A stretch of 64,000 bases of DNA from Terrirhizobium terrae (GCF_030323265.1 NZ_CP104991.1:248001-312000), one strand, 5' to 3'. Shown: positions 1 through 10,656, counted from the first letter of the stretch. Numbers and translations: made by a program. The notes: generated from the letters alone by a model not told the origin.

Positions 1-1035
1 CTTGCCCTGTGCCCTCGCCTCTTCGGCGGCCTTGGCAGCATGGGGATGCAGGCTCAGCAATTGATCGATCGCCGCCCCGGCTGCAGACTGCCCACCTTCG
101 TTCAGCCACATGCCGGGTACCATTGCGGAATAGTACGGCCCCCAGACGCCGGGGACGAAGCTTGGTTCAGCCGTTGTCGTCATGGTGCAGGAGGACGTGC
201 CGAAGACATATCCCAGGCAGGAGGACGCATCCTCCGACCCGCCGCGCGCGGCGACCGTGCCGATTCCGCCGGCATGGGCGTCTATCAGCCCGGCAGCAAC
301 CGCGATGCCGGGGCGCAGGCCCATCGCGTCTGCAGCCTCTTTGGCGAGGCCACTTCCGAGCGGCGTGCCGGGATGGACGATCCTCTGGCCGATGCGGCGA
401 AAACCCTCGTCGGCGAGATCGCAAAGACCGATCGTGCGGAAATAGCTTTCGTCCCAGCGGTCTTCGTGCGCGAGATAGGTCCATTTGCAGGTGACGGTGC
501 AGGATGATCGCTCAAGGGCGCCCGTCGACTTCCAGGTCAGGAAGTCCGTCAGGTCGAAGAAGTGCTGTGCACCTGCATAACCCTGTGGTCGGTTCTCCTT
601 CAGCCACAGGAGTTTCGGTGTTTCCATTTCCGGCGAGATGATGCCGCCGACATAGGAGAGGACAGAGTGCCCAGTGGCGTTGATCCGCCGCGCCTGTTCA
701 ATCGCACGGTGGTCCATCCACACGATAATGTCGCGCTCGGGATGATCGGCATCACCGACACCGGCCGAGGCACCCTGGACAACCAGCGAGCAGGTGGCAT
801 CGAAGCCGAGGCCGGCGACGGATGCTGAGTCGATGGCGGCAACGGCTATGGCATCGCGAATAGAGGCGCATACCGCTTCCCATATCTGTGTGCTTGATTG
901 CTCTACGTGGCCGTGGTCATCGCGAAAGATGGTGATGTCGTGCTTGGCCGAGGCAAGCATTGTGCCTTTTACATCGAACACACCGACCCGCGCCGAGCCC
1001 GTGCCCACATCGACGCCGATAAAATAGCTGTCCAT
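1..1035 (-). CDS. FGGY-family pentulose kinase (D-ribulokinase-like), 3' end beyond window
   Basis: The first 345 codons of a sugar kinase that runs off the left edge. Visible are the N-terminal phosphate-binding stretch IGVDVGTGSARVGVFD, then GFDATCSL and a WMDHRA motif, all typical of the FGGY pentulose kinases that include bacterial D-ribulokinases. It would phosphorylate a ketopentose with ATP in the cytoplasm. It is the last gene of a minus-strand run: AraC regulator, ABC importer, ribitol dehydrogenase, kinase. Since ribitol dehydrogenase makes D-ribulose, D-ribulose is the most likely substrate (inference from context). The ATG lies 71 bases downstream of the dehydrogenase stop. Only about the N-terminal two thirds are visible, so the C-terminal ATP-binding domain cannot be checked. 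Confidence 0.88.
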   Translation of the reverse strand, partial: MDSYFIGVDVGTGSARVGVFDVKGTMLASAKHDITIFRDDHGHVEQSSTQIWEAVCASIRDAIAVAAIDSASVAGLGFDATCSLVVQGASAGVGDADHPERDIIVWMDHRAIEQARRINATGHSVLSYVGGIISPEMETPKLLWLKENRPQGYAGAQHFFDLTDFLTWKSTGALERSSCTVTCKWTYLAHEDRWDESYFRTIGLCDLADEGFRRIGQRIVHPGTPLGSGLAKEAADAMGLRPGIAVAAGLIDAHAGGIGTVAARGGSEDASSCLGYVFGTSSCTMTTTAEPSFVPGVWGPYYSAMVPGMWLNEGGQSAAGAAIDQLLSLHPHAAKAAEEARAQGK

Positions 1036-1106
1036 ACCATCCTCCACTCTACTGCGGTCGTCGCGCCATCCATCCAGATAGCGCGACGCTTATCTTCAAT
1101 GCGATC

Positions 1107-1837
1107 TCAGACGCGATCGAAATTGGTCGGCAGCACCAGCATATCGCGGATCGTCACGTTGCGATTGCGGGTGAGCATGTATTCCACCGCATCAGCGACT
1201 TCAGCCGGCTCGATGATGCTGCCGGACTCTTTGCCTTGCGCAGGTTTTCCTCCGGCCAATCAGCCAGAAGAGCCGAAAGCACGGGACCGGGCGACACCTG
1301 GCCGACGCGCACGCCATGCGGGATCATCTGCCGGCGCATGGTCTGCACGAAGCACGTCACCGCCCATTTCGAGCCGGCATAAACCGGTTCCCAGTAGGTG
1401 GGGAAATGGCCGGCAATCGAGCTGGTGACGATGATGTCGCCGGTCTTGCGCTCGATCATATGCGGGGCGACGGCATGGACGTTCTTCATCACGGCATTGA
1501 TGTTGAGATTGAGCATGCGGTCGATTTCCTCGGCCGTCGTCTCGGTCAGGTCGCCGCCGATATAGGTGCCGGCATTGCAATAGAGAATGTCGATATGATC
1601 AACCTTCTTGAGGATTTCCGGTATCATCGCGGCGCAGCTTTCGGCATCGAGCAGGTTGGTGACCTGCGCGATTGCCTTGTCACCGAGCTTGGCCACCAGA
1701 TCAATTAGCGCCTTCTCGTTCCAGTCGACCATGACGACCGTGCAGCCGCTGGCCAAGAGCCTTTCCGTGGTCGCAAGGCCTATGCCCGAGGCGGCGCCGG
1801 TAATGACGGCAATCTTGCCTTCGAGTGATTGAGCCAT
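1107..1837 (-). CDS. Ribitol 2-dehydrogenase (SDR family), one-base frameshift
   Basis: A classical short-chain dehydrogenase of about 242 residues that oxidises ribitol to D-ribulose with NAD. The nucleotide-binding TGAASGIG, the CNAGTYIGG loop, catalytic Ser in VTSSIAG and the YAGSK Tyr/Lys pair are all visible. The stretches WEPVYAGSKWAV and the C-terminal NVTIRDMLVLP closely resemble Klebsiella ribitol dehydrogenase (from memory, no search run). The reading frame breaks near 1229-1233: the first frame gives an unrelated tail, while the neighbouring frame continues with ESGSIIEPAEVADAVEYM and stops at 1107. One missing base explains this. The gene sits between the importer permease and the pentulose kinase. 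A sequencing error is more likely than a pseudogene. Confidence 0.85.
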
Positions 1838-1877
1838 GTCTTTCTCCTGTGGGTTTGAAAATGGATAGAGGGATAGG

Positions 1878-2864
1878 TCAGCGCCATTCGCGGGCGATGT
1901 AGATGGCGAGCAGAATGATGAAGCCGCGGATGATGTCCTGGAGGTAGGGGTTGATGCCCATCAGGTTCAGGCCGTTGTTGAGGATGCCGAGCAGGATGGC
2001 GCCGATCAGCGTACCGAGGATGAGGCCGCGGCCGCCGGCGATCGCCGTCCCGCCGAGCACGACGGCTGCAATGGCGTCCAGCTCGAACCCGACACCGGCA
2101 TTCGGCTGGCCCGACATCAGCCGGCCGGTCAGGATGATGGCCGCAAGACCTGCCGTTAGGCCGGAAATGACATAGACCGCGATCTTTATACGGCCGGTCT
2201 TGACGCCAGACAGCTTTGCAGCCGTCTCGTTGCCACCGATCGCATAGACATGGCGGCCGAAGGCTGTTCGCTCGAGAAGTATCCAGGCGAGCGCATAGAT
2301 GATGACCATTGCTATGACGGGAACCGGAATGATGCCGATGCGACCGACGCCGAACCAAGAGATCCAGGAGGGCAGGCCCGAGATGGGATAGCCGCCGGAA
2401 TAGATGAGGCCGGCGCCGCGGGCGATGCCCATCGTTGCGAGCGTGACGATGATGGCCGGCATGCGGCCGAAGGCCACCAGCAGCCCGTTAAACAAGCCAA
2501 GCCCGACGGCGATGCCGACACCGGCGAGAAGAGCCGCCCAGCCCGGCATGCCGAAATTCACCATCAGCCCGGCCGCCATCGTCCCGGCCAGCGCCATCAG
2601 CGCGCCGACGGAAAGATCGATGCCGCCGGTCAGGATGACGAAGGTCATGCCGACGGCGAGGATGGCGATGATCGAGACCTGTCTGAGCACATTGAGGATG
2701 TTCGAAACGGAAAAGAAATTGTCCGACGCGAAACCCATCAGGGTCGAGACGGCGATCAGGCCGGCCAATGGCAGTGCCAGAGGCGAGTGGATGAGCGATT
2801 TCCAGAACGGTGCGGCGGTCGGCTCCGCCTTGCCACCGGTGATAGCGTCCGCTTCATGCGACAT
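1878..2864 (-). CDS. Ribose/polyol ABC transporter permease (RbsC family)
   Basis: Inner-membrane permease of a CUT2 (ribose-type) importer, 328 residues with about ten hydrophobic segments. The family signatures [20 protein letters not shown] and [15 protein letters not shown] are present. The chosen ATG (2864) follows GGGAGGACAAAAC, a good ribosome binding site; the open frame extends a few codons further upstream to 2888. It overlaps the end of the ATPase gene by about 11 bases, suggesting translational coupling. Together with the ATPase and binding protein it should import a pentitol, probably ribitol, given the downstream dehydrogenase and kinase (inference). Confidence 0.92.
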   Translation of the reverse strand: MSHEADAITGGKAEPTAAPFWKSLIHSPLALPLAGLIAVSTLMGFASDNFFSVSNILNVLRQVSIIAILAVGMTFVILTGGIDLSVGALMALAGTMAAGLMVNFGMPGWAALLAGVGIAVGLGLFNGLLVAFGRMPAIIVTLATMGIARGAGLIYSGGYPISGLPSWISWFGVGRIGIIPVPVIAMVIIYALAWILLERTAFGRHVYAIGGNETAAKLSGVKTGRIKIAVYVISGLTAGLAAIILTGRLMSGQPNAGVGFELDAIAAVVLGGTAIAGGRGLILGTLIGAILLGILNNGLNLMGINPYLQDIIRGFIILLAIYIAREWR

Positions 2865-4356
2865 GTTTTGTCCTCCCGGTTGTTGCATGGGTCATGATCT
2901 GTTCGGAGGTGATCGCATCGCCTTCGACAGTTGCGACGATCCCTCCTGAACGGAACACGCAGACCCGGTCGGACATGCCGATGACTTCCGGCAGTTCCGA
3001 CGAAATCATGATGATGGAATAGCCCCGGGCGGTGAAATTTCGCATGAGCTGATAGATTTCCGCCTTGGCGCCGACATCGATGCCGCGGGTCGGTTCATCG
3101 AAGATGAGCACCTTCATCGTGTGGTTGATCCAGCGGGCGATCACGACCTTCTGCTGATTGCCGCCTGACAACGTATCGACCCGCGCATGTGGGCTCGGCG
3201 CCTTGACGCGTACATGCTGCATCGCCTTCCGAGTGTCCTCAAGCTCGCGGGCGCGGTTGATGAAGAAATGGCCGAGAAGATACTTGCCGTAATTGTTGAG
3301 CGAGACATTCTGCAGGATCGGGAAACTGGTGATCAGTCCCTGTTCCTTGCGGCTCTCGGGCAGGAGGCCGATGCCGGCGGCCAGCGCTTCCGAAGGGTCG
3401 GCAAAGCGTATTTCGGTGCCGTTCATGCGCAATTTGCAGCGCGCGGCGGGATAGGCGCCGAGCATGGCGAGCGCGGTTTCCGTACGGCCGGAGCCGACAA
3501 GGCCGGCAAAGCCGAGGATTTCCCCGGCGCGCAGGGCGAAGCTCGACACCGGCCCACCCTTGGCAAGCTGTACTTCTTCGACGTCGAGCACTGTCGCGGC
3601 TCCGGCGGGGATGAGCGGCTTTTCGGGAAAGTTGTTCTCGATCCGCCGGCCGACCATCATTTCGACAAGCCGTGCCTGATCGACGTCGCTGACGGCGCAG
3701 GAAGCGACATATTCGCCATCGCGCAGGATGGTGATCCGGTCGCAGATCTCGAAAATCTCTTCCAGGTGATGCGAAATGAAGATGATCGCCACGCCCTTTG
3801 CGCGCAGCCCGCGCATCACATGGAACAGGTGTTCCACCTCAGCCGGCGTCAGTGTCGCGGTTGGTTCGTCGAGCACGAGAATGCGGGCATCGAGCGCCAG
3901 CGCCTTGGCGATCTCTACGAATTGCTGCTCGGCGACGGACAGCATGCGGATCGGCACGTCGAGCTTTATCGATATGCCGAGCTGCCGCATGATCTCGGCA
4001 GCTCGCTTGCACATGGCGGAACGCTTCATGAAGCCGAGCCCGTTCGACAACTCGCGTGCGAGGAACATGTTCTCGACTGCGTTGAGATAAGGAACGAGCG
4101 AGAATTCCTGGAAGACGACGCCGACGCCGGCATCGATCGCTTCATTGTAGTCACCGAAATGGCGGATCTGTCCGTCGATCCGGACCTCCCCTTCGCTGGG
4201 TTTTATCAGCCCGCAAAGAATTTTCATCAGCGTCGATTTTCCGGCGCCGTTCTCGCCGAGAAGTGCGTGGACCTCGCCTGCGTTTACGGTGAGGTCCACG
4301 CCATGCAGAACCTCAATCTGGCCGAAGCTTTTCTTGATGCCTCTGAGCTCAAGCAT
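2854..4356 (-). CDS. Ribose-type ABC transporter ATP-binding protein, two ATPase domains
   Basis: Cytoplasmic energising subunit, 500 residues, the usual length for RbsA/XylG/MglA proteins. The first domain has Walker [10 protein letters not shown], a Q-loop, and Walker [13 protein letters not shown]. The second half has a degenerate Walker A (GLVGSGRTE) and the signature LSGGNQQK followed by [15 protein letters not shown], as expected in this family. The start at 4356 is preceded by GGGAGGAACGG. A hairpin separates it from the binding-protein gene upstream. It is part of the ribitol-type operon. Confidence 0.93.
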   Translation of the reverse strand: MLELRGIKKSFGQIEVLHGVDLTVNAGEVHALLGENGAGKSTLMKILCGLIKPSEGEVRIDGQIRHFGDYNEAIDAGVGVVFQEFSLVPYLNAVENMFLARELSNGLGFMKRSAMCKRAAEIMRQLGISIKLDVPIRMLSVAEQQFVEIAKALALDARILVLDEPTATLTPAEVEHLFHVMRGLRAKGVAIIFISHHLEEIFEICDRITILRDGEYVASCAVSDVDQARLVEMMVGRRIENNFPEKPLIPAGAATVLDVEEVQLAKGGPVSSFALRAGEILGFAGLVGSGRTETALAMLGAYPAARCKLRMNGTEIRFADPSEALAAGIGLLPESRKEQGLITSFPILQNVSLNNYGKYLLGHFFINRARELEDTRKAMQHVRVKAPSPHARVDTLSGGNQQKVVIARWINHTMKVLIFDEPTRGIDVGAKAEIYQLMRNFTARGYSIIMISSELPEVIGMSDRVCVFRSGGIVATVEGDAITSEQIMTHATTGRTKHVA

Positions 4357-4380
4357 CCGTTCCTCCCGTTGTCGATCTGG

Positions 4381-4412
4381 AAAAATAACCCCCGCCCTTT
4401 CGGGCGAGGGCG
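4381..4412 (-). terminator. Intercistronic hairpin with U-rich tail, between binding protein and ATPase
   Basis: Read on the minus strand just after the binding-protein stop, the sequence forms CGCCC-GAAA-GGGCG with further flanking G:C pairs, followed by TTATTTTT. It resembles an intrinsic terminator, but the next operon gene follows at once. It more likely attenuates or protects the 3' end of the binding-protein message so that the binding protein is made in excess. Confidence 0.6.
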
Positions 4413-4424
4413 CTCGGGAGGCGC

Positions 4425-5336
4425 TTACCAACTGAAGTCGGCAGCGTTTTCGGCCGTTACGGGACGAACGTCGATCGGCACTTCCTTCGGCACGACACGG
4501 GCGCCCCATTTCTGGGCCAGTGCCATGGCGAGGCCAACGCGCACCTGGTCGCGCGGGAACTGCGCGGTGGTCTGGATGAACGGCGTGCCGTCGGCGATGG
4601 CCTTGACGGCTTCCGGCGCACCGTCGACCGAGGTCAGCTTCACATCGCGGCCGGAGCCCTGGATGGCGGCAAGAGCACCCATGGCGCCGCCGTCATTGAC
4701 CGAGAAGATGCCCTTCAGGTTGGGGCGCGACTGAAGCATGTTTTCCACGACGCCAAGCGCGATCGAACGGTCTTGGCGGCCGTTCTGCGTATCGACCAGC
4801 TTGATCCCGGCGAATTCGGCAAGCGCCTCCTTGCAGCCTTCGACGCGCTGCAGGATCGGAACCACAGGAATGCCGTCGAGGATCGCAACCTCGCCTTCGC
4901 CGTTCAGTGCTTCGCCCAGCGCCTTGCATGACTGGTAACCGGCATCCTTGTTCTTCGACCCCACGAATGTGTCGACGGGACCGTTGGCATTCGCATCGAC
5001 GGCGACGACGATGACATCCTGTGCCTTGGCGGCATTGACCGCGGCCTCCACGCCGGCGGAATCCGTCGGGTTGAGAAGCAGGATATCGATATCCTGCTGC
5101 AGCATGTCCTCGACGTCGGAGATCTGCTTGGCGACGTCGTGGGCGGCATCGGTGACAACGACCTCGGCACCGAGAGATTTCGCGGCCTCGTCAAGCGCTT
5201 CCTTCATCGAGACGAAATAGGGGTTGTTCATTTCCTGGAACGTCATGCCGATCTTCAGCTTGCCTTCCTGCGCCAAGGCAGAGCTTGCGGTCAGCACGGC
5301 GACGGCGATCGACAATGCGGTCAATGTCTTCTTCAT
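4425..5336 (-). CDS. Sugar/polyol ABC transporter substrate-binding protein
   Basis: Periplasmic binding protein of the ribose/galactose-binding (Peripla_BP_4) family, 303 residues. It starts with a clear Sec signal peptide, [23 protein letters not shown], with cleavage expected after ALA (written here from positions 5336 to about 5268). The mature start [18 protein letters not shown] is typical, as are the [23 protein letters not shown] and [15 protein letters not shown] segments. It is the first transport gene after the AraC regulator. The ligand cannot be read from sequence; ribitol or a similar pentitol is inferred from the downstream enzymes. Confidence 0.92.
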   Translation of the reverse strand: MKKTLTALSIAVAVLTASSALAQEGKLKIGMTFQEMNNPYFVSMKEALDEAAKSLGAEVVVTDAAHDVAKQISDVEDMLQQDIDILLLNPTDSAGVEAAVNAAKAQDVIVVAVDANANGPVDTFVGSKNKDAGYQSCKALGEALNGEGEVAILDGIPVVPILQRVEGCKEALAEFAGIKLVDTQNGRQDRSIALGVVENMLQSRPNLKGIFSVNDGGAMGALAAIQGSGRDVKLTSVDGAPEAVKAIADGTPFIQTTAQFPRDQVRVGLAMALAQKWGARVVPKEVPIDVRPVTAENAADFSW

Positions 5337-5443
5337 CTCAGTCTTCCTCCCTGTGGACGGCGACAGGCAAAGCCTGCCCGTTTCCGGAAAGCACCATGCT
5401 TTCCGAATTGTTTTCCCCGAGCGGGGGTCTTCGATTGTCTCGT

Positions 5444-6328
5444 CTATTCGGCGGCTTTGAAGGCTCCGTTCGCCGCAAAAGTTGCACGGAATTGCGAGGG
5501 CGACATTCCCTTGAGTTTCTGGAAGTGCCGGTTGAAATTGGAGAGGTTGGAGAAGCCGGTTTCGTAACAGATTTCGGCGATCTTGACCTCGGGGCGGGTG
5601 GTCAGCGCCAGGCAGGCGAGATCCACCCGAAGCTGGTTCTTGTAGCGAACGAGGGTCGTACCTGTATGGCGTTTGAAAGCGCGCGAGAATGAACTGGGAC
5701 TTTGGCCTACCAGACCTGCCAGATTGCGCTCGTCGATATCGTCGGTCAGATGTTCGCGAAGATGGGCTATGGCGCGGTTGATGCCGCTTTCATTGATATT
5801 CGTAAGGTCAAGCTCGTAGCTGAGGCTGGCCAGAACCTCGGGATCCGGGGCTGTCGCGAGAACGTCAAGTATTTCCCAGAACAGCGACAGACGTTTCAAT
5901 CCGCGCGCCTCGATCAGTTGCTGGATCAATGGTCGCACCGCATCGCTGGTCGCCATATCGAAAAGCAGGCCGCGATGACTGCGCTCAAGCAAAGGGGCAA
6001 TCGCCTCCATCTCCGCCATGGCGGCCACGCTGTCGGCTATGAAATCTTGGGAAAACTGGATCACCAGCGAGCGTGCCGGGACGACCTCGTCCGGTTCGAT
6101 TTCGGAGATCCAGTTCTGCGGCAGGTTGGGGCCGGTCATGATCAACTGGCCGGGTTCAAAACGGCCGATGTGGTCGCCGATGTAGAAGCGCCCAGAGGTC
6201 GCTACGACAAGATGGATTTCGAATTCCGGATGATAGTGCCACCGCACGGTTCGGAACGGATAGCCATGGGTCCAAGCAGCGAAGGATCTGCCCTTGCGAA
6301 TATGGACCAGTTCCAGGTCGGGTTGCAC
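5444..6328 (-). CDS. AraC-family transcriptional regulator
   Basis: An N-terminal cupin-like sensing domain (WHYHPEFEIHLVV, GRFYIGDHIGRFEPGQL) is followed by a C-terminal pair of helix-turn-helix motifs (NLAGLVGQSPSSFSRAFKRH and IAEICYETGFSNLSNFNRHF). I chose the GTG at 6328 because GGAGGAGGAG lies just upstream of it; an in-frame ATG exists at 6373 without such a site. The gene precedes the binding protein on the same strand by about 107 bases and probably activates the ribitol-type operon in response to its substrate (inference). Confidence 0.9.
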   Translation of the reverse strand: MQPDLELVHIRKGRSFAAWTHGYPFRTVRWHYHPEFEIHLVVATSGRFYIGDHIGRFEPGQLIMTGPNLPQNWISEIEPDEVVPARSLVIQFSQDFIADSVAAMAEMEAIAPLLERSHRGLLFDMATSDAVRPLIQQLIEARGLKRLSLFWEILDVLATAPDPEVLASLSYELDLTNINESGINRAIAHLREHLTDDIDERNLAGLVGQSPSSFSRAFKRHTGTTLVRYKNQLRVDLACLALTTRPEVKIAEICYETGFSNLSNFNRHFQKLKGMSPSQFRATFAANGAFKAAE

Positions 6329-6592
6329 AGCGTCTCCTCCTCCGAGCGCACTATCAGCGGCAAAAATCTGCAAACCTCCAATGTTGCAAATTTCATCGCT
6401 ATGGCATTAGATAAGCACTGATTTTTGGGAGTTTCCACATCATGGCATCAATTAAACTGATACTTTTTTGACGCCTTCAGGGTGCCGAGTGTTCCTGCTT
6501 AATTGGTATCGGACAAGCCGCGCCAATCTTCGGGTAACCCGACACAGATGCCGGATTGGTGATGCCACCGATTAGCCCTAACAGGAGATCGT

Positions 6593-6658
6593 AAAAAGCG
6601 GCGGCCGGGGACGCATGATCTCGACTGTCGATCACATGCTTCCCCAGCCGCCGCTTTT
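6593..6658 (-). terminator. Intrinsic terminator of the polyol dehydrogenase gene
   Basis: An 8-bp GCGGCGGC/GCCGCCGC stem extended by five more pairs (GGGGA/TCCCC, one mismatch between) encloses a 29-base loop. On the minus strand it ends in CTTTTTAC, about 20 bases after the dehydrogenase stop. T/A tracts flank both sides, so it may work in both directions. Confidence 0.75.
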
Positions 6659-6677
6659 GCGAACTGGCCAGATTTCC

Positions 6678-7724
6678 CTAAGCCTCGGCGTTGCCCATAA
6701 GGATCTGCAGCTTGACGTCAGACGGGTTGCCGGCAGCAGCCCTTTCAAAGGCCTCGATGCTTTTGGCGAAATCGAAGGTCTCGGTAATCAGCGGGTTCAG
6801 GTCCACCTTGCCGGATGCAATCAGCTGCAGCGCGCGGTCGAAGATATTGGCATAGCGGAAGACCGTTTCGATGCGGATTTCCTTAGCAATCACGCCGGCC
6901 ACATCGAATGATACCTTTTCCACCGGCAGACCAACCATGACGATCGCCCCACCCGGGCGGACGAGGTCAAATATTCCGTCATAGGCTTTCGGGCTGCCGC
7001 TGGCTTCGAACACCACATCTGCCCCCCAGCCGTCGGTTTCCCTGGCGATAACCTCCGAGAAGCTCTCTTCTCCGACATTGATTGGCGTGATGCCGGGATA
7101 CTGTGCCGCGATGGCGAGTTTTGGCGCGCTGAAATCCGAGATGAAAACGCGGCTGCAGCCGCCGGCGAGTGCCGCAAGCGCCACCATGATACCGATCGGG
7201 CCGCTTCCGATTACCGCGGCGACATCACCGGGGGCGATGCGCGCGCGTGCGGCGGCCTGCATGCCGATGGCGAAAGGCTCAACCATCGCTCCTTCCGCGA
7301 AGGAGACGTTATCGGGAAGTTTGTAGGTAAATGCGGCCGGATGAACGACATAGGGCGTAAGGACGCCATGAATTGGGGGCGTCGCCCAGAAACGGACGCT
7401 GGGGTCGACGTTATAGATGCCAAGCTTGGACGCACGCGACGAAAGGTCCGGTATGCCCGGCTCCATGCAGACCCTGTCGCCGACCTTGAAGCCCGAAACG
7501 GCCGAGCCGACCTCAACCACGGTTCCCGCGGCCTCATGGCCCAGAACCATCGGTTCGCGCAGCACATAGGGCCCGATTGCGCCATGCGTGTAGTAATGCA
7601 CGTCGCTGCCGCAGACGCCAACCGTATGAATTTCGATCTTGAGTTCCGAGGGGTCGACCTCGAGCGGGAGGTCGATCTCTCTGAGGGCAAGAACGCCTTT
7701 TTCTTCAAGTACCAGGGCTTTCAT
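6678..7724 (-). CDS. Zinc-dependent polyol dehydrogenase (xylitol/sorbitol dehydrogenase-like)
   Basis: Medium-chain NAD-dependent alcohol dehydrogenase, 348 residues. The catalytic zinc site is visible as [11 protein letters not shown] and [12 protein letters not shown] with E in MEPGIPD, and the Rossmann glycine motif is GSGPIGIM. This pattern fits xylitol, sorbitol or L-threitol-type dehydrogenases. The start at 7724 follows AGGAGGAACATCCT; the frame is open further upstream but without family-like residues. The cysteine cluster for structural zinc seems absent, as in sorbitol dehydrogenases. It is divergent from the second ABC importer and shares its 394-base control region, so it probably oxidises the same polyol to a ketose. 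Confidence 0.88.
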   Translation of the reverse strand: MKALVLEEKGVLALREIDLPLEVDPSELKIEIHTVGVCGSDVHYYTHGAIGPYVLREPMVLGHEAAGTVVEVGSAVSGFKVGDRVCMEPGIPDLSSRASKLGIYNVDPSVRFWATPPIHGVLTPYVVHPAAFTYKLPDNVSFAEGAMVEPFAIGMQAAARARIAPGDVAAVIGSGPIGIMVALAALAGGCSRVFISDFSAPKLAIAAQYPGITPINVGEESFSEVIARETDGWGADVVFEASGSPKAYDGIFDLVRPGGAIVMVGLPVEKVSFDVAGVIAKEIRIETVFRYANIFDRALQLIASGKVDLNPLITETFDFAKSIEAFERAAAGNPSDVKLQILMGNAEA

Positions 7725-8118
7725 AGGATGTTCCTCCTGCTCGATAGGCGCCGTTTTGCCGCGCCGCGGTGACGCCAAATCCAGCGCCTCAATCGTCGTA
7801 GGAATAACGACCGAATTGAAAAAGAAAAGTGCTCTTCAGCAAGATTTGCAGCATGCCAATGCTCATTATCGCTCCGTCTGCCATAATTGCAGAGGCTTTC
7901 TGCGAGCGCCGGCAGTCAACTTAGAGAATTGATATTAAATAATAAAATGGAACGATCCCCCAATCGTGATGAGCAATATATCTGACCGATAGATGCTGTG
8001 TTGACATTTGTCGAAAACTGACTGACAGTTGTCATATGCACATCACTGGAGGGTGATGGTTGTCGAAGTGGCCGATCAATTGTCCATCCGGACAGTCCGG
8101 TCGTCGGAGGAAATCTAC
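7725..8118 (+). promoter_or_regulatory. Divergent control region with a tandem palindromic operator
   Basis: AT-rich region between the polyol dehydrogenase (minus) and the importer ATPase (plus). It contains TGACATTTGTC at 8002-8012 and the perfect dyad TGACAGTTGTCA at 8023-8034, whose starts are 21 bases apart, about two helical turns. This is the arrangement of a regulator bound as paired dimers. The first copy contains TTGACA, a good -35 hexamer. The SorC regulator at 14401 is the only regulator nearby, so it is the candidate binder (inference). Confidence 0.6.
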
Positions 8119-9597
8119 GTGGAATATCTGCTCGAGGTGGAAGGTCTGAAGAAGACCTTCGGCGGCGTTGCCGCATTGCGCGATGGGCGCTTCAAATTGG
8201 CGCCTGGCTCCGTGCATGCGCTGTGCGGCGGCAATGGCGCCGGCAAGTCGACCTTTCTCAAAATCCTGATGGGCATTCACCAGCGCGATGCCGGCTCCAT
8301 TCGCCGGCGCGGTCAGGAAGTAGAGTTCTCCAAGCCCGCGGACGCGCTAGCCTCGGGCATAGCCATCATCGAGCAGGAATTGAGCCCGGTCCCGCACATG
8401 ACCGTGGCGGAAAATATCTATCTCGGCCGCGAACCGTCCGGCCGTTTCGGCGGCGTCGATTTCAAAACGATGAACCAGAATGCACAGAAGCTTCTGGACC
8501 AGCTGGAGTTCGGCATCCGTCCCAACCAGTTCATGATGAACCTCTCGGTAGCTGAGATGCAGCTGGTCGAGATCGCCAAGGCGCTCAGTCATGATGCGGA
8601 AGTGATCTTCATGGACGAGCCGACTTCGGCGATCGGCGAAAAGGAAGCGCAGCAGCTCTTCAAGACCATTGAACGCCTCAAGGCCGCGGGCAAAGGCATC
8701 GTCTATGTTTCCCACCGTTTGTCGGAGATCTTCCAGATCGCTGACGCCTATACGGTGTTCCGCGACGGTTCTTATGTCGGCAGCGGCAACCTCGCCGATA
8801 TCGATCGCCCCAGCCTGATCAAGATGATCGTCGGCCGGGAACTCAGCGAGGAATACATCAAGACCAACACTCCGACCGAAACCGACGGGTTGAAGGTCAG
8901 CGGATTGACCTCGGCCGGCAAGATCGACGACATCTCGTTTTCGGCTCGCAAAGGCGAGATCTTCGGCATCTATGGCCTCATGGGCTCCGGCCGCTCCGAG
9001 ATCTTCAACTGCATTTTCGGACTCGACCGCATCGATAGCGGCGAGATCAGGATCGACGGCAAACAGATCAAGGTGAGCAAGCCGGCGGACGCGATGGAAG
9101 AAGGCCTCGCCTTCGTCACCGAGGATCGCAAGCTGACGGGCCTTAATCTCTCCGACAGTGTCAGAGGCAATATCGCGCTCGCCAGCCTGCCGGAACTCAG
9201 CCCGAACCTGATCATGAGCCGCCGTAGCGAGCAGGCTGCCAGCAAGCAGATGATCGAGAGATTTGCCATCAAGGCTGCGCGCGACACGATGTCGGTCTCG
9301 GGCCTGTCAGGCGGGAACCAACAGAAGGTCGTGCTGGGCAAGTGGTTCCTGCGCAAGCCCAAGGTGCTGTTGCTCGACGAGCCCACGCGCGGTGTCGATG
9401 TCGGCGCCAAGCGGGAAATCTACCGCATCATCTGCGAATTCGCCGAGGCCGGTGGAACCGTGGTGATGATTTCATCGGAAATCGACGAGGTGCTCGGCAT
9501 GTCCGATCGCATCCTCGTCATGCGCAATGGCCGTTCCACGGGCATTTATCCGCGCTCTGAAACCAACGCACAAGCGCTCGTGCATCTTTCGACATGA
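8119..9597 (+). CDS. Ribose-type ABC transporter ATP-binding protein, tetritol block
   Basis: Two-domain importer ATPase, 492 residues. Walker A is GGNGAGKST (first G for the usual E), Walker B VIFMDEPTSAIGE; the second half carries [14 protein letters not shown] and LLLDEPTRGVDVGAK. I chose GTG 8119 because CGGAGG lies eight bases upstream and the protein then starts VEYLLEVEGLKKTFGG; an in-frame ATG at 8029 would overlap the operator. It is the first gene of a plus-strand operon with permease, binding protein, threitol-type dehydrogenase and dihydroxyacetone-kinase-like subunits. Confidence 0.9.
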   Translation: MEYLLEVEGLKKTFGGVAALRDGRFKLAPGSVHALCGGNGAGKSTFLKILMGIHQRDAGSIRRRGQEVEFSKPADALASGIAIIEQELSPVPHMTVAENIYLGREPSGRFGGVDFKTMNQNAQKLLDQLEFGIRPNQFMMNLSVAEMQLVEIAKALSHDAEVIFMDEPTSAIGEKEAQQLFKTIERLKAAGKGIVYVSHRLSEIFQIADAYTVFRDGSYVGSGNLADIDRPSLIKMIVGRELSEEYIKTNTPTETDGLKVSGLTSAGKIDDISFSARKGEIFGIYGLMGSGRSEIFNCIFGLDRIDSGEIRIDGKQIKVSKPADAMEEGLAFVTEDRKLTGLNLSDSVRGNIALASLPELSPNLIMSRRSEQAASKQMIERFAIKAARDTMSVSGLSGGNQQKVVLGKWFLRKPKVLLLDEPTRGVDVGAKREIYRIICEFAEAGGTVVMISSEIDEVLGMSDRILVMRNGRSTGIYPRSETNAQALVHLST

Positions 9598-9652
9598 TCG
9601 GATTTGACGCCCGTTTTTCTACACGAGATCGGCATGGGAAGAGGTAAGAACA

Positions 9653-10656
9653 GTGTCCGCCACAGAAAATAAGCCGGCAACCGCCTGGTTCGGTTCGGAT
9701 AACCGCAGATTGCTCATTCAGGAATACGGCATCTTTCTCGCCTTCCTGCTGCTGGCATTTATCCTCTCGGTATCGAACGAATACTTCCTGACCGCCGGCA
9801 ACATTTCGAACGTCCTGCTGCAGACCTCCATCAACGGAGTATTGGCGATCGGCATGACCTTCGTCATCCTGACGCGCGGCATCGATCTTTCGGTCGGCTC
9901 CGTCGTGGCACTTGCAGGCATCGTCAGCGCCAGCCTCGCAACCACATCGGCGACCGCCGGTGTCGCAGGCGGCCCCTACCCTGCCGTGATCGCATTCGTG
10001 ACCGGAGTTCTCGTCGGTCTTGCCTGCGGCATGGTCGTCGGCCTGATCGTCTCGCGCTTCTCCGTTCCAGCCTTCGTTGCCACGCTCGGCATGCTGTCGG
10101 CGGCGCGTGGCCTGACGCTGATCTACGGCGGCGGCAGGCCGGTTCCGGCACTCATTCCGGACTTCCGCTGGCTCGGTACCGGCAACATTCTCGGCGTGCC
10201 GATGCCGGTCGTGGTGCTCGCAATCGTGTTCGCCGTCTCCTGGTGGGTGCTCAATCGCACGCGCTTCGGCCGCTACATTTATGCCGTCGGCGGTAATCCG
10301 CATGCAGCCGTGACTTCGGGCATCAACGTCACCCGTATCAAGTTCCTCGTCTACTGCATCTCCGGAGCGCTCGCAGGACTTGCCGGCATGATCCTCGCCG
10401 CGCGCACGGCTCCGGCCTGCCACAGGCCGGCGTGGCTTACGAGCTTGATGCGATTGCAGCTGTCGTTATCGGTGGCACCAGCCTCTCGGGCGGCGTTGGA
10501 CGTGTCACTGGAACGCTGATCGGCGCTTTGATCATCGGCGTCATGAATAACGGCCTCGATCTGCTCGGCATCGAATCCTACTACCAGCAGGTCCTGAAAG
10601 GCGCCCTGATCGTCGGCGCCGTCATGCTGGACCAGAAACGCAATCAGGGTCTCTGA
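9653..10656 (+). CDS. Ribose-type ABC transporter permease, one-base frameshift
   Basis: Membrane permease of the second importer, about 334 residues. It has [20 protein letters not shown] and, after the frame change, [20 protein letters not shown] and the conserved C-terminal [14 protein letters not shown]. The frame breaks near 10407-10409, where ACGGC should read as an extra G (Thr-Gly-Ser-Gly-Leu-Pro-Gln). Both sides are well conserved, so a sequencing error is likely. The GTG start at 9653 follows AAGAGG. Confidence 0.87.

Noticed and set aside
2250..4734. Long plus-strand frames opposite the ABC importer genes
   Set aside because: They are antisense shadows of well-conserved minus-strand genes with skewed composition.
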